The position numbers and the translations under genes were made by a program. Shown piece after piece: positions 1 to 8,160 of a stretch of 18,379 nucleotides of DNA; within the stretch, counting starts at the first letter, position 1, and the number at the start of each line of letters is the position of its first letter. The DNA is from an uncultured Oscillospiraceae bacterium (GTDB lineage Bacteria; Bacillota; Clostridia; Oscillospirales; Oscillospiraceae): positions 1 through 18,379 of the forward strand of contig CAJUCA010000057.1 of the NCBI GenBank assembly GCA_910585265.1, in the 5' to 3' direction. The notes under the pieces were generated by a model, which searched no databases, was not told where the DNA came from, and was given only the letters and a program-made list of their open reading frames with translations.

Positions 1-2
1 CC

Positions 3-665
3 TATTATCTCCCACTCCGCCATTTTTGTCAAAAGATTTTAAACAGGCTCTTAGATTCCTTTTTAGGTTCTGGTACAACAATTGCTGTTGCTCATAAAAT
101 GAATCGGCGTTGGATTGGCATCGAAATGGGCGAACAAGCATACACCCACTGCAAACCTCGTCTTGATGATACCATCAGTAATAGAGATAAATCTGGCATC
201 ACAAAAGCAGCAAATTGGCAGGGTGGCGGTGGCTACCACTTCTATGAACTTGCCCCTACCCTTATCAATGAGGATGCCTTTGGGGAAGCAATCATCAACC
301 CTGGTTATGACGCAGATATGTTAGCGGCGGCCGTTGCGCTCCACGAAGGATTTACATATCAGCCCGATTTGGTCCTGTTTTGGAAGCAGGCAGCAGGTAA
401 TGAAAACAGCTATCTTTTCACAACGACTCGCCATTTGACCGCCGACTACATGGATGCCATCAAAAGCAGTATGGAGGAGGGCGAATATCTGGTCATTGCC
501 TGCCGTTCTTTCGACAAAGGATTGGACAAGGTGTATGGAAATATCACGGTCAAGAAAATCCCGCAAATGCTCCTTGACCGCTGTGAGTTTGGCAGAACTG
601 ACTATAACTTGAATATCGTACATCCCCCAAGGTATGAGGATGAGGAGGAGTGCTGTGATGAGTGA
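3..665 (+). CDS. mod: Type III restriction-modification DNA methyltransferase (Mod), 3' part
   Basis: Partial gene running off the left edge; the frame is open from base 3. The visible ~220 residues begin with the SAM-binding motif LDSFLGSGTT followed by AVAHKMNRRWIGIEMG, the usual motif I (FxGxGTT) and following helix of beta-class N6-adenine methyltransferases. In this class the catalytic DPPY motif lies upstream, so it would be outside the window. The remainder is the C-terminal region typical of Mod subunits beside a Res subunit, ending in an acidic tail. Mod methylates and also provides target recognition for the restriction complex. It overlaps the downstream res gene by 8 bp, which indicates translational coupling. 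Odd point: the residues just before motif I (HFCQKILNRL) do not look like the usual stretch leading to (V)LDSFLGSGTT, so the first ~45 bases may be a junction or contain an error. The family assignment is firm; the completeness of the gene is unknown. Confidence 0.85.
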   Translation, partial: YYLPLRHFCQKILNRLLDSFLGSGTTIAVAHKMNRRWIGIEMGEQAYTHCKPRLDDTISNRDKSGITKAANWQGGGGYHFYELAPTLINEDAFGEAIINPGYDADMLAAAVALHEGFTYQPDLVLFWKQAAGNENSYLFTTTRHLTADYMDAIKSSMEEGEYLVIACRSFDKGLDKVYGNITVKKIPQMLLDRCEFGRTDYNLNIVHPPRYEDEEECCDE

Positions 666-3330
666 CCGTTTTCCCCAGTATACTACTGACTACATCAGCG
701 GTGTTATGTCCTTGCGCAAGCCGCAGGAAACTTCTCTGAAAATATTGGAGGAGATTGTTTCCTCAGTCAATCTTCGCAAGGGCATGAATCTGAAAGCGGC
801 ATTGGGCAGCGTCTATGCTATGTATCCCACCTGCACAGACTTTGAACGGGAGTTCATGTCACTGACCTTTGCTCTTGCCACTGGCGTGGGCAAGACACGG
901 CTCATGGGTGCTTTTATTGCCTATCTATACACACAGCACAATATCAAGAACTTTTTTGTTGTTGCACCGAATACTACGATTTATGATAAATTGAAACGGG
1001 ACCTGAGCGATAGCAATAGCCCCAAGTATGTATTTCGAGGGCTGGGTTGCTTTGCGGCATTGCCGCAGATTATCACCGATGACGATTATAGGGAGAAGAC
1101 ACTCTCTTTTTATGAATCGGACATCCATATTTTCGTTTATAATATTGATAAGTTCAACAAAGAGGGCGCAAAGATGCGTGATCCTCATGAGAAGATTGGT
1201 GAGTCATTCTATAAATATCTCTCCAACTTATCAGATTTGGTGTTGATTATGGATGAGTCACACCACTATCGAGCGGAAAAGGGCGCCCAAGCACTCAACG
1301 ACCTGCATCCGCTTTTAGGTTTGGAGCTGACTGCAACACCGTTGGTAACAAAAGGTGCTAAACAGGTCCCGTTCAAAAATGTGGTATACGAATATCCGCT
1401 GCCCAAAGCCATTGAGGACGGCTATACCCGCACGCCCTTTGCCGTAACCCGTTCTGATATTGATTTTTATAATTTCGGCGATGAACAGCTTGATAAACTG
1501 ATGTTGCTGGACGGCATCTCCTGCCATGAAAAAGCCAAGCGCAAGCTGGAGGTCTATGCTGTTAATCACAGTACGCCTGAAAAGCCTGTACGAACAGTAA
1601 AACCCTTTATGCTGGTGGTCTGTAAGGACACTGACCATGCTGCATGGGTGGAAAGATTCATTAAATCCAACGAGTTCAGGGGTGGCGCTTACCGTAATAA
1701 GACGATCACAGTTCATTCCAAGCAAAAGGGAGCAGAAACGGAGTTCAATACCCGCCTACTGTTGGGCGTCGAGGAACCTGATAATCCTATTGAAATCGTG
1801 ATCCATGTCAATATGCTCAAAGAGGGATGGGATGTCAACAACCTATATACCATTGTACCTCTCCGTACTGCTGCTTCCAAAATTTTGCGGGAACAGATGG
1901 TGGGCCGTGGGCTACGCCTGCCCTATGGGGAACGCACTGGCGACAGGGATGTGGACGCGGTCATGCTGACCGCCCATGACAAGTTCAATGATATCCTGGC
2001 GGAGGCGCAGAAGGGCGATTCTATCTTCAAGGCCGGTAATGTTATTAAGGCGGAGGATTTGGACGAGCCGGAGGAAATTGCTTATACACAGCTTACATTT
2101 GACGATAAACCCGACCAGGGACTACAGCGTGCCTATGAGCGAACGGGTGTCACAGAGAGTGAGGAGAACGATGCGCTTTTGCAGACGGCCAAGGTCTATC
2201 TGCAAGAAAAAACTGAAGAATATATTTCTGCATCACCCACTCCGGCTGCTCCAACACAGCCGGACAAGCAGAAAATCGTTCAGGCGGTTAAGGCGAAAAT
2301 TGAAGAAGACCAAGACTTAGGCAAGACCTTCAAAGACAATGAAAATCCGTTCCTTGCATGGCTGGAGGAGGAAACGGAACAGGTCTACAATACTATCATC
2401 GGAAAGTATATTCCTATCCCCCGCATTCGTGTGACCGATGCGGGCGTAGAAGAGTATGTGTTTTTGGATTTTGACTTGAATCTCATCGAATTTACCCATG
2501 TGCCCATAAAAAACGAACTGCTCATTCAAAACCTTGAAGATATGAATGACCGGCAGCGAATCAAAGGTGATGCCATCGACTTTGAGGGGTATAATCCCCA
2601 AAAGGTCATTCTGGCCGAACTTCGCAAAAAGCCGGAGATCGACTATGAACGCTGTTCCACCTTGTTATTCAAACTCATCATGCAGGTGTGCGACCATTAT
2701 GAATCAGCATATGGCACAAATGGGATGCAGAATATTGTGATGATGTACCGGCGCGACTTAGCCAATAAGATTTACTCACAAATGATGAAAAATTTCTACT
2801 GCGAAAATGGTTTTTTGCGGGAGGAAGTCATTGATGTGAAGCGCAGCAATCTCCGGCAAAGTCTTGGATTCAAACAGCGTGTCGGATTATATGATGACTT
2901 TGAGGGCGACATTCATTCAGTTCTGTTTGAGGGAATAAGGAGAGGGGTTTTTGCAGAAGCCAAGTTCGATTCAAAAGAGGGGGAACTAACCTTGGCCCGT
3001 GTGCTGGACCGAGACGAGGATGTGCTGAAATGGCTGCGCCCCGCTCCCTATGAGTTTAATATCACTTATAATCGCGGCAAACGGTATGAGCCGGATTTCG
3101 TGGTGGAAACTGCGGATTGCTGTTATTTAATCGAGGTCAAGGCAGAAAAAGATATGGGTGATCCAGATGTAATTGCTAAGAAAAAGCGTGGTATTCAGTA
3201 TTGTGAAGTTGCGACTCGTTGGTGCAAGGCGAATGGGTATAAGCCGTGGAAATACTTGTTTATTCCATCCAAACAGGTATTGGCAAATTCGTCGTTTGCG
3301 AGATTAGAGGAACGGTTCCAGGAACACTGA
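658..3330 (+). CDS. res: Type III restriction enzyme, Res subunit (DEAD/SF2 helicase-nuclease)
   Basis: About 890 residues, a normal length for type III Res. The start is ATG 658, because GAGGAGGAG at 642-650 sits 7 bases upstream; an earlier in-frame ATG at 634 has no such site. Motor motifs in order: Walker A ATGVGKTRL (~residue 73), DESHH as the DExx box (~199), TATP motif III (~225) and QMVGRGLRLP motif VI (~413-422). The C-terminus carries the endonuclease signature EPDFVV (~811) followed by YLIEVKAE (~825), a PD-(D/E)xK site. Res translocates or switches on DNA using ATP and cleaves when bound to Mod at unmethylated, inversely oriented sites. The gene overlaps mod by 8 bp, so the two are made together. 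A hairpin terminator follows at 3375. The ORF looks intact, so restriction could be active if mod is intact upstream. G+C is lower than in genes to the right, consistent with horizontal acquisition. Confidence 0.93.
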   Translation: MSDRFPQYTTDYISGVMSLRKPQETSLKILEEIVSSVNLRKGMNLKAALGSVYAMYPTCTDFEREFMSLTFALATGVGKTRLMGAFIAYLYTQHNIKNFFVVAPNTTIYDKLKRDLSDSNSPKYVFRGLGCFAALPQIITDDDYREKTLSFYESDIHIFVYNIDKFNKEGAKMRDPHEKIGESFYKYLSNLSDLVLIMDESHHYRAEKGAQALNDLHPLLGLELTATPLVTKGAKQVPFKNVVYEYPLPKAIEDGYTRTPFAVTRSDIDFYNFGDEQLDKLMLLDGISCHEKAKRKLEVYAVNHSTPEKPVRTVKPFMLVVCKDTDHAAWVERFIKSNEFRGGAYRNKTITVHSKQKGAETEFNTRLLLGVEEPDNPIEIVIHVNMLKEGWDVNNLYTIVPLRTAASKILREQMVGRGLRLPYGERTGDRDVDAVMLTAHDKFNDILAEAQKGDSIFKAGNVIKAEDLDEPEEIAYTQLTFDDKPDQGLQRAYERTGVTESEENDALLQTAKVYLQEKTEEYISASPTPAAPTQPDKQKIVQAVKAKIEEDQDLGKTFKDNENPFLAWLEEETEQVYNTIIGKYIPIPRIRVTDAGVEEYVFLDFDLNLIEFTHVPIKNELLIQNLEDMNDRQRIKGDAIDFEGYNPQKVILAELRKKPEIDYERCSTLLFKLIMQVCDHYESAYGTNGMQNIVMMYRRDLANKIYSQMMKNFYCENGFLREEVIDVKRSNLRQSLGFKQRVGLYDDFEGDIHSVLFEGIRRGVFAEAKFDSKEGELTLARVLDRDEDVLKWLRPAPYEFNITYNRGKRYEPDFVVETADCCYLIEVKAEKDMGDPDVIAKKKRGIQYCEVATRWCKANGYKPWKYLFIPSKQVLANSSFARLEERFQEH

Positions 3331-3374
3331 TTAGTAAAAGCGGAGACAGCACCGCTTCGTGGGTAAAATATTGT

Positions 3375-3403
3375 GGGAGGCTTGCCAGCATAGCAAGCCT
3401 CCC
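3375..3403 (+). terminator. Terminator after mod-res
   Basis: Perfect 11-bp inverted repeat GGGAGGCTTGC / GCAAGCCTCCC with a 7-base loop, 45 bases after the res stop codon. The following sequence (TATGATGTTTACTCTTTT) is T-rich but not a clean run. It lies between convergent genes (res and tnpV), so it may stop transcription from both sides. Confidence 0.7.
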
Positions 3404-3453
3404 TATGATGTTTACTCTTTTGTGCCAGTGCATTTGCCGATAATTTGAACCTA

Positions 3454-3840
3454 TTAGGCGTTGATTATCTCACTTCTAATGATTTCATCTGCACGGCTCA
3501 CAATGCCGTTCATGGCTTTGATCCACTCCCATTGTGACCGCCGTTTCAAATCCTCATCCACACCCTCGGCATCGGTCATCTGCTTGATGATAAGTCGATA
3601 ACGATTCTGTGCCTGCTCGTTGAGATTGGCCAGATAGGTGTGTAGCTTGCCCGTCATAATCAGATGATTGAGCAGAATCAGGTTTGCTTCTTCCAGATAC
3701 GCCCTGTGCATCCGTCCCCATTTTCCAATGGGGCGGTCATCGCTCTCTGGCAACTCGATAGCTGGGACGTAGTAGTCCCCGACAAGGACATAATCAAGTC
3801 CACTTGTTTCGTCATGGATTCTCGGTTTTAATTCGTTCAT
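3454..3840 (-). CDS. tnpV: Transposon-encoded protein TnpV
   Basis: 128-residue small, mainly helical, charged protein that I recognise as the TnpV family, first described from Tn4451-type mobilisable transposons and now common in clostridial integrative elements. Visible family-like stretches are LDYVLVGDYYVPAIELPE near the N-terminus, IGKWGRMHRAYLEE, and LNDHL-like YLANLNEQAQNR in the middle. A GGAGGG ribosome-binding site lies 6 bases before the ATG at 3840. The molecular function of TnpV is not established. Next to serine recombinase remnants on the same strand it marks this stretch as the remains of a Tn4451-like element. The ORF appears complete. Confidence 0.8.
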   Translation of the reverse strand: MNELKPRIHDETSGLDYVLVGDYYVPAIELPESDDRPIGKWGRMHRAYLEEANLILLNHLIMTGKLHTYLANLNEQAQNRYRLIIKQMTDAEGVDEDLKRRSQWEWIKAMNGIVSRADEIIRSEIINA

Positions 3841-3854
3841 TGTGTTACCCTCCG

Positions 3855-3971
3855 TTATTTTCGGTAGCCGCTACCTTTAATACGATGTTCGGCATGAAGT
3901 TGTTTCTGTCTGTGGTACAAATCAGCTTTGTCGGAGGTAACAGGGATGCTATGTCCTGCGTGTAATGTCAT
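3855..3971 (-). CDS. Small ORF or C-terminal gene remnant upstream of tnpV
   Basis: 38 codons if begun at ATG 3969-3971, ending in TAA 14 bases before the tnpV start. The peptide includes HSIPVTSDKADLYHRQKQ and ends in GSGYRK. It is in the same frame as the recombinase fragment just upstream and separated from it by one stop codon. No good ribosome-binding site precedes the ATG. The charged, helical composition looks like real protein sequence, and it could be the C-terminal tail of a larger transposon gene whose front was lost. I do not recognise the family. Confidence 0.35.
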   Translation of the reverse strand: MTLHAGHSIPVTSDKADLYHRQKQLHAEHRIKGSGYRK

Positions 3972-3974
3972 TCT

Positions 3975-4154
3975 TTATGAGAGGGTGTCATTCATGATAT
4001 TTTTGAAGGGAGTAAACTCGTTCTCGCCCTCGTCGCTGTCCACCCCATCGGAAACGGCCACCAGCCGCACATCATGGGCCGGGAAAAATTTTTCCGTCAG
4101 GCGGCCTACCTCAATATAATTCCGGCCCAGGCGGGAGTGGTCTCCTTGTGTCAA
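3975..4154 (-). pseudogene. Fragment of a large serine recombinase (resolvase domain only)
   Basis: A 59-codon remnant, opened by a TAG at 4155-4157 and closed by TAA at 3975. It reads DHSRLGRNYIEVGRLTEKFF, then VRLVAVSDGVDS and FTPFKNIMN. This is the well-known second half of the resolvase catalytic domain of large serine recombinases (SRxGRNYIExG and the (V)SDGVDS motif). The catalytic serine region, the rest of the N-terminus, and all of the recombinase and zinc-ribbon domains are absent. It differs clearly from the neighbouring recombinase (4250-5560), so it comes from a second, different element. It is not expected to be functional. Confidence 0.85.
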
Positions 4155-4173
4155 CTAAACACCAAATTTTTTA

Positions 4174-4224
4174 CGGATGCCAGAGGCGGCCAACAGGTCT
4201 TTCCCAGACCGCCCCCGGCATCCG
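4174..4224 (-). terminator. Nested hairpin after the recombinase gene
   Basis: Outer arms CGGATGCC / GGCATCCG enclose a further GC-rich pairing and an inner GGTCT / AGACC hairpin, giving a stem of about 18 bp with a few mismatches. It lies 25 bases beyond the recombinase stop. On the minus strand it is followed by an A-rich, not T-rich, run, so classic intrinsic termination is uncertain. It could instead be an element-end structure or binding site. Confidence 0.5.
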
Positions 4225-4249
4225 CTTTATCGTGAAGTAGAAACCTTTA

Positions 4250-5560
4250 TCAGTTGTCATGTCCCTGCATATCAAACACATCCCGGAACTTCCAGACGAT
4301 CTCGATCTCGGTGGAAGAGGACACCAGCACTTCCTTGATGAATGTCTGCGCCAGTTCCGCCGTCAGTTCTGTTGCTCCGGCAAAAGAAGTGAACACATCA
4401 TCCTCCTGCGCCTTGTCCTGAAAGGCCAGATGCTCCAGTTCAGATAAAAGCTGTTCCTGCGCCTCCTGTTCGGCTTTGGCGGCGGCGAGTTTGCCGTCAA
4501 TGTCCGCCCGCTGTCTCAGGTAGGCGTCCTTTGCCAGCGTCCCGCCGCTGTAATCCTCGTAGGCCCGGAACTTCTCCTGCCTGTACCGTTCCTGCTGCTG
4601 TTCCAGCTTTTGAAGCTCCGCAACACAGGCGGCGATACGCTCCTTGCGGGTCAGCATCAGGGAGGACTTCTGCTTTTTCCGTTCCTGACACATCGCCAGC
4701 ATCTGCATGACCGCCCGGAAGATGATGCCCTCGATCTCCTTCTCGGAGAACAGCTTTCCCTTCGGGCAATCGCTGTTCTCATCCGCCTTGTTCTTGGTGC
4801 AGCGGTAGTAGTATCCGGCAGAACTGTGGATACGGCTCAGTGTCCTATGGCAGTTGCCGCACTTGAGAAGCCCTTTCAGCGGATACTCCTGTGATGTCCC
4901 CTTTGCCCGCCTGGGTCTCTGCCGGATGATCTCCTGCACCCGGTCAAAGTCCGCCCCGCTGATGATGGCGTCATGCGCCCCCTCATAGATGATCCAGTCG
5001 GGCTTATCCTGCGGGACGGTCCGCTTTTCATGGAGGCTGGCCTTATACCGCTTGCGCCCCACCAGCGCCCCGGTGTACTCATACTGGTGGAGGATGTTCA
5101 GCACCGTGGCCGCCGTCCAGCCGTTCTTTTCAGAGGCTTTGCGGAACCGTCCGCTCCCCGGATTTTTCAGCCGGAAGTAGGCACCGGGGGTCAGGACGCC
5201 CTCGCTGTTCAGCCTGCGGGCGATGGCGGTACTGCCCATCCCCTGCAAGGTCATATCGAAGATACGCCGCACCACCGCCGCCGAGTCCCCGTCTATCACC
5301 AGCTTGTTCCGGACCGTGGGGTGGAACCGGAAGCCATAGGGAGCGAAGCTGCCTATGTATTTGCCCTGCTTCATCATGATGATCTTCGCCGTGGTGGTCT
5401 TGACGGACAGGTCCTTGCTGTACGCCTCATAGATGATGTTCCGCAGGACCACATCCATGCCGGAGGTCATGCCCTTGTAATCATCGCTGTCATAGCCGTC
5501 ATTGACGGAGAGGTAGCGGACACCGAGGAAGGGAAAGACGCACTCCAGATAGTTACCCAT
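4250..5560 (-). pseudogene. Large serine recombinase, 5'-truncated
   Basis: About 436 residues, compared with about 520-560 for the family. It begins inside the resolvase domain at MGNYLECVFP, the position that normally follows SRxGRNYIExG, so about the first 110 residues with the catalytic serine are missing. Still present are VRYLSVNDGYDS and SKDLSVKTTTAK (end of the catalytic domain), the recombinase domain (FAPYGFRFHP, VVRRIFDMTLQGMGSTAIARRLN, NILHQYEYTG), the zinc ribbon CGNC...C...C at ~residues 233-265, and a Gln/Glu-rich coiled coil. The frame is open a few codons before ATG 5558-5560 but no ribosome-binding site is seen. At its 5' end it is fused directly to the 3' end of the decarboxylase beta gene. 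Such enzymes integrate and excise mobile elements; this copy should be inactive. Confidence 0.88.
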
Positions 5561-6512
5561 CTGGGTGTATGCCGATGATCAGGATCACGATCACCCTGGA
5601 GTCCAAAATCGTGGAGGCTTCGCAGAGCACGCCCAGGATCAGGCCCAGGAAAAAGGTTCCAAAGTAGGACAGTCCCTCCTCCAAAAGCTCGGTATACTTG
5701 CCGATCTTCGCCTCTTTGACTGCCATGCCGATGAAAAAGGAGAGGATCAGCGGAGCCGCCACCGGCAGCAGCAGGCAAAGCACCGCGCAGGTAATGACGA
5801 TAAACAGGAACTTGGAGCCCTGGGAGACCTCCGGCACGTCTACATACATATCGATGCCGCGGTATTTTTTGGGCACCAGGGCTTTGATAATATAGGGATA
5901 TCCGCCGTAGGTGAGGCTGAGGTAGAGATAGGCTATAATTGAGATGGGGACAAAGAGCTCCGGGGCCATCATCAGGGAGGAAAACAGCACCATCGGTCCG
6001 TCGGCCCCGCCGATGGTGGCCATGGCGGCGGCCTGCTCCGGGGTCAGTCCAAAGGCCATAACCCCCAAAATCAGGGCTGCGAAGGTACCCATCTCCGCAA
6101 AAATGGCGACGATCATGGAGCTCCAGGGCTTGGCCAGCAGGAAGCTGATCTCACTGCGGGCACCGATCCCCATAAAGACCAGGCAGGCGATCAGGCCGTT
6201 TGAAAAGGTCAGATTGTAGATGGGCTGGAGAAAGTTGACCTGCATAGCGTCCATGACGGCCGCGGGGTCCGATACCAAGGGGTCCAGAAGCAGGTTTCCG
6301 GTGCCGCCGGAGGCCAGAAAGAGCATACCGCAGTTTACCACCATCATGCCGATCCCCATCGGGACCATGATCAGCGGCTCCAGCGTGCGCTTGAAGCCCA
6401 GCCAGGCCAACGCAAGGCCTATCCCGATCAGCACCAGCCGGGCCGCCGCGATCTGCGGCTCCATGGTGAAAAAAGTCCCGATGCCGGGAAAGAGCTGTAA
6501 AAAGAACTCCAT
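5553..6512 (-). pseudogene. mmdB: Na+-pumping decarboxylase beta subunit (OadB/GcdB/MmdB type), 3'-truncated
   Basis: Multi-spanning membrane subunit that couples decarboxylation of a carboxybiotin to Na+ export. About 315 residues match the family, which is usually ~370-430 aa long. Clear marks are PLIMVPMGIGMMVVNCG, NGLIACLVFMGIGA and TIGGADGPMVLF; the Asp in GGADGP is the conserved Na+-site residue of region IIIa in characterised OadB. Homology ends after ILDSRVIVILIIG, then come a few unrelated residues (IHPDG) and a stop where the recombinase begins. The missing C-terminus carries the conserved helix VIII region needed for Na+ transport, so this copy should be dead. It starts 1 base after the stop of the small subunit, with GGGGAGGAGG upstream of ATG 6510-6512. 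The substrate (methylmalonyl-CoA) is inferred from the operon; glutaconyl-CoA is a less likely alternative. Confidence 0.9.
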
Positions 6513-6513
6513 T

Positions 6514-6651
6514 TTAATCCTCCTCCCCGCCGTCCTCCGCCGGCCCGCCCTTACCGGTCAGCTTGCTGATGCCCACAATAATGGCCACAACCAGCAGGGA
6601 CAGAACCGCTGTCAGCCCATAGGCCATAAGCGCGTAAAGAACGATGCCCAT
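6514..6651 (-). CDS. Small membrane subunit of the decarboxylase (OadG/MmdD-like), 45 aa
   Basis: A short gene encoding one N-terminal transmembrane helix (about residues 4-28, YALMAYGLTAVLSLLVVAII) followed by a short polar tail ending GGEED. This is the architecture of OadG-type delta/gamma subunits that hold the alpha subunit on the membrane beta subunit. It sits between the alpha and beta genes, 15 bases after the alpha stop and 1 base before the beta start. The ribosome-binding site is AGGGGAGG, 6 bases before ATG 6649-6651. At 45 aa it is shorter than typical OadG (~80 aa), as often seen in Firmicutes. The assignment rests on position and topology more than on sequence motifs. Confidence 0.75.
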   Translation of the reverse strand: MGIVLYALMAYGLTAVLSLLVVAIIVGISKLTGKGGPAEDGGEED

Positions 6652-6666
6652 TTTGCGCCTCCCCTT

Positions 6667-8157
6667 TTATAACGGCATATTGCCGCGCAGCTGCCCCCGC
6701 CGCTCCTTACATTCCAACAGCTCCAGGGCATCCAGAAGCCTTGCCCGGGTCTCGGAGGGCTTGATGACCAAATCCACGAACCCCCGGGACGCCGCCATAT
6801 AGGGCGTGGCAAACTGCCCGGAGTACTGCTCAATCTTGGCCTTACGCTCGGCGGCCGGGTCCTCCGCCGCGGCGATCTCCTTACGGAACACCACGCTTGC
6901 CGCTCCAGCCGCGCCCATCACCGCGATCTCAGCGGTGGGCCAGGCAAAGACGAAGTCGGCCCCCAAATCCTTGGAGCACATGGCCAGATAGGAGCCGCCG
7001 TAGGCCTTACGCAGAACGACCGTCAGCTTGGGGACTTCCGCCACGGAATAGACGTACAGCAGCTTTGCGCCGTGGCGGATAATGCCGGCGTGCTCCTGAT
7101 CCGAGCCTGGCAGGAATCCAGGTACGTCCACCAAGTTCACCAGCGGAATGCCAAAGGCGTCACAGAGCTGGATGAACCGGGCCGCCTTGTCCGAGGCGTT
7201 GATGTCCAGGCTCCCGCCCATGGAGAAGGGTTGGTTGGCGATCACGCCCACACTGCGCCCGCCAATGCGTCCGAAGCAGACGACAATGTTGTCGGCATAC
7301 CAAGGCTGGAGCTCCATACAACTGCCGGGGTCCAGGATGGCGTCTATGACGTCGTGCACGTCATAGGGATACGCGGACTGGTCGGGGATCACCGTGTCCA
7401 GCTGGACGCGGGTCTCGTCCTGCTTCCGCCAGGGAAGGGTGGGCGGAAGCTCCCCGGCCTTCGAAGGCAGGTAGCTCAGCAGGCGGCGCACAGACTCCAG
7501 AGCTTCCTGCTCACTGCCTGCGGCCAGATGGGCCACGCCGGACACAGTGGTGTGGGTTTCCGCGCCCCCCAGCTCCTCCGCTGTGATCTCCTCTCCAGTG
7601 GTAGCCGCGATAACCGAGGGGCCGGTGATGAACATCTGGCTCTCCTTCTCCACCATGATCACAAAGTCGGTCAATGCGGGGGAGTACACCGCGCCCCCTG
7701 CGCAGGGACCCATGATAACGGAGATCTGGGGGATGCGCCCTGAGGCGCGGGCGTTGCGGTAGAAAATCCGGCCGTAACCGGACAGGGCGTCCACGGCCTC
7801 CTGGATACGGGCTCCGCCGGAGTCGCACAGGCCCACCACGGGGCATCCGGCCCGCAGTGCCATATCCATGATCTTGCAGATTTTGGCCGCATGCATCTCC
7901 CCCAGGGAGCCGCCCTGGGCGGTGAAATCCTGGGCGTAGACAAAAACCGTCCTGCCGCCGACGCGGCCATAGCCTGTGACCACCCCATCCGCCGGGATGT
8001 CCTTGTCTGCCATGCCAAAGGCAGCGCAGCGGTGCTGAACAAACCGGTCCACCTCGGTAAAGGTGCCCGGATCCAGCAGCATCTCGATGCGCTCCCGGGC
8101 GGTCTGCTTGCCCAGGTCGTGCTGCTTGCCCACCGCCTTTGCGCCGCCGCAGGCCAA
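6667..8157 (-). CDS. mmdA: Methylmalonyl-CoA decarboxylase/carboxyltransferase alpha subunit, N-terminus lost
   Basis: Carboxyltransferase subunit that moves CO2 from (S)-methylmalonyl-CoA to a biotin carrier, giving propionyl-CoA. Both crotonase-like halves are present: LCDSGGARIQEAVDALSGYG and IMGPCAGGAVYSPALTDFV in the first half, and GGSLDINASDKAARF, LVDVPGFLPGSDQE and LRKAYGGSYLAM in the second. The C-terminus RGNMPL matches the family end (HGNMPL). What is wrong is the front: homology begins at ACGGAKAVGKQHD, about 20 residues late. The only start-like codon is TTG 8157 without a ribosome-binding site, and an in-frame stop lies at 8191-8193. Upstream sequence is the broken mutase gene in another frame. 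Translation could occur only by weak TTG initiation or coupling, so this is probably a crippled gene. No biotin carrier gene is found between it and the beta subunit. Confidence 0.88.
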   Translation of the reverse strand: MACGGAKAVGKQHDLGKQTARERIEMLLDPGTFTEVDRFVQHRCAAFGMADKDIPADGVVTGYGRVGGRTVFVYAQDFTAQGGSLGEMHAAKICKIMDMALRAGCPVVGLCDSGGARIQEAVDALSGYGRIFYRNARASGRIPQISVIMGPCAGGAVYSPALTDFVIMVEKESQMFITGPSVIAATTGEEITAEELGGAETHTTVSGVAHLAAGSEQEALESVRRLLSYLPSKAGELPPTLPWRKQDETRVQLDTVIPDQSAYPYDVHDVIDAILDPGSCMELQPWYADNIVVCFGRIGGRSVGVIANQPFSMGGSLDINASDKAARFIQLCDAFGIPLVNLVDVPGFLPGSDQEHAGIIRHGAKLLYVYSVAEVPKLTVVLRKAYGGSYLAMCSKDLGADFVFAWPTAEIAVMGAAGAASVVFRKEIAAAEDPAAERKAKIEQYSGQFATPYMAASRGFVDLVIKPSETRARLLDALELLECKERRGQLRGNMPL

Positions 8158-8160
8158 TAG

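Noticed and set aside
4973..5578. 201-codon plus-strand ORF
   Set aside because: Antisense of the serine recombinase gene, no recognisable domain.
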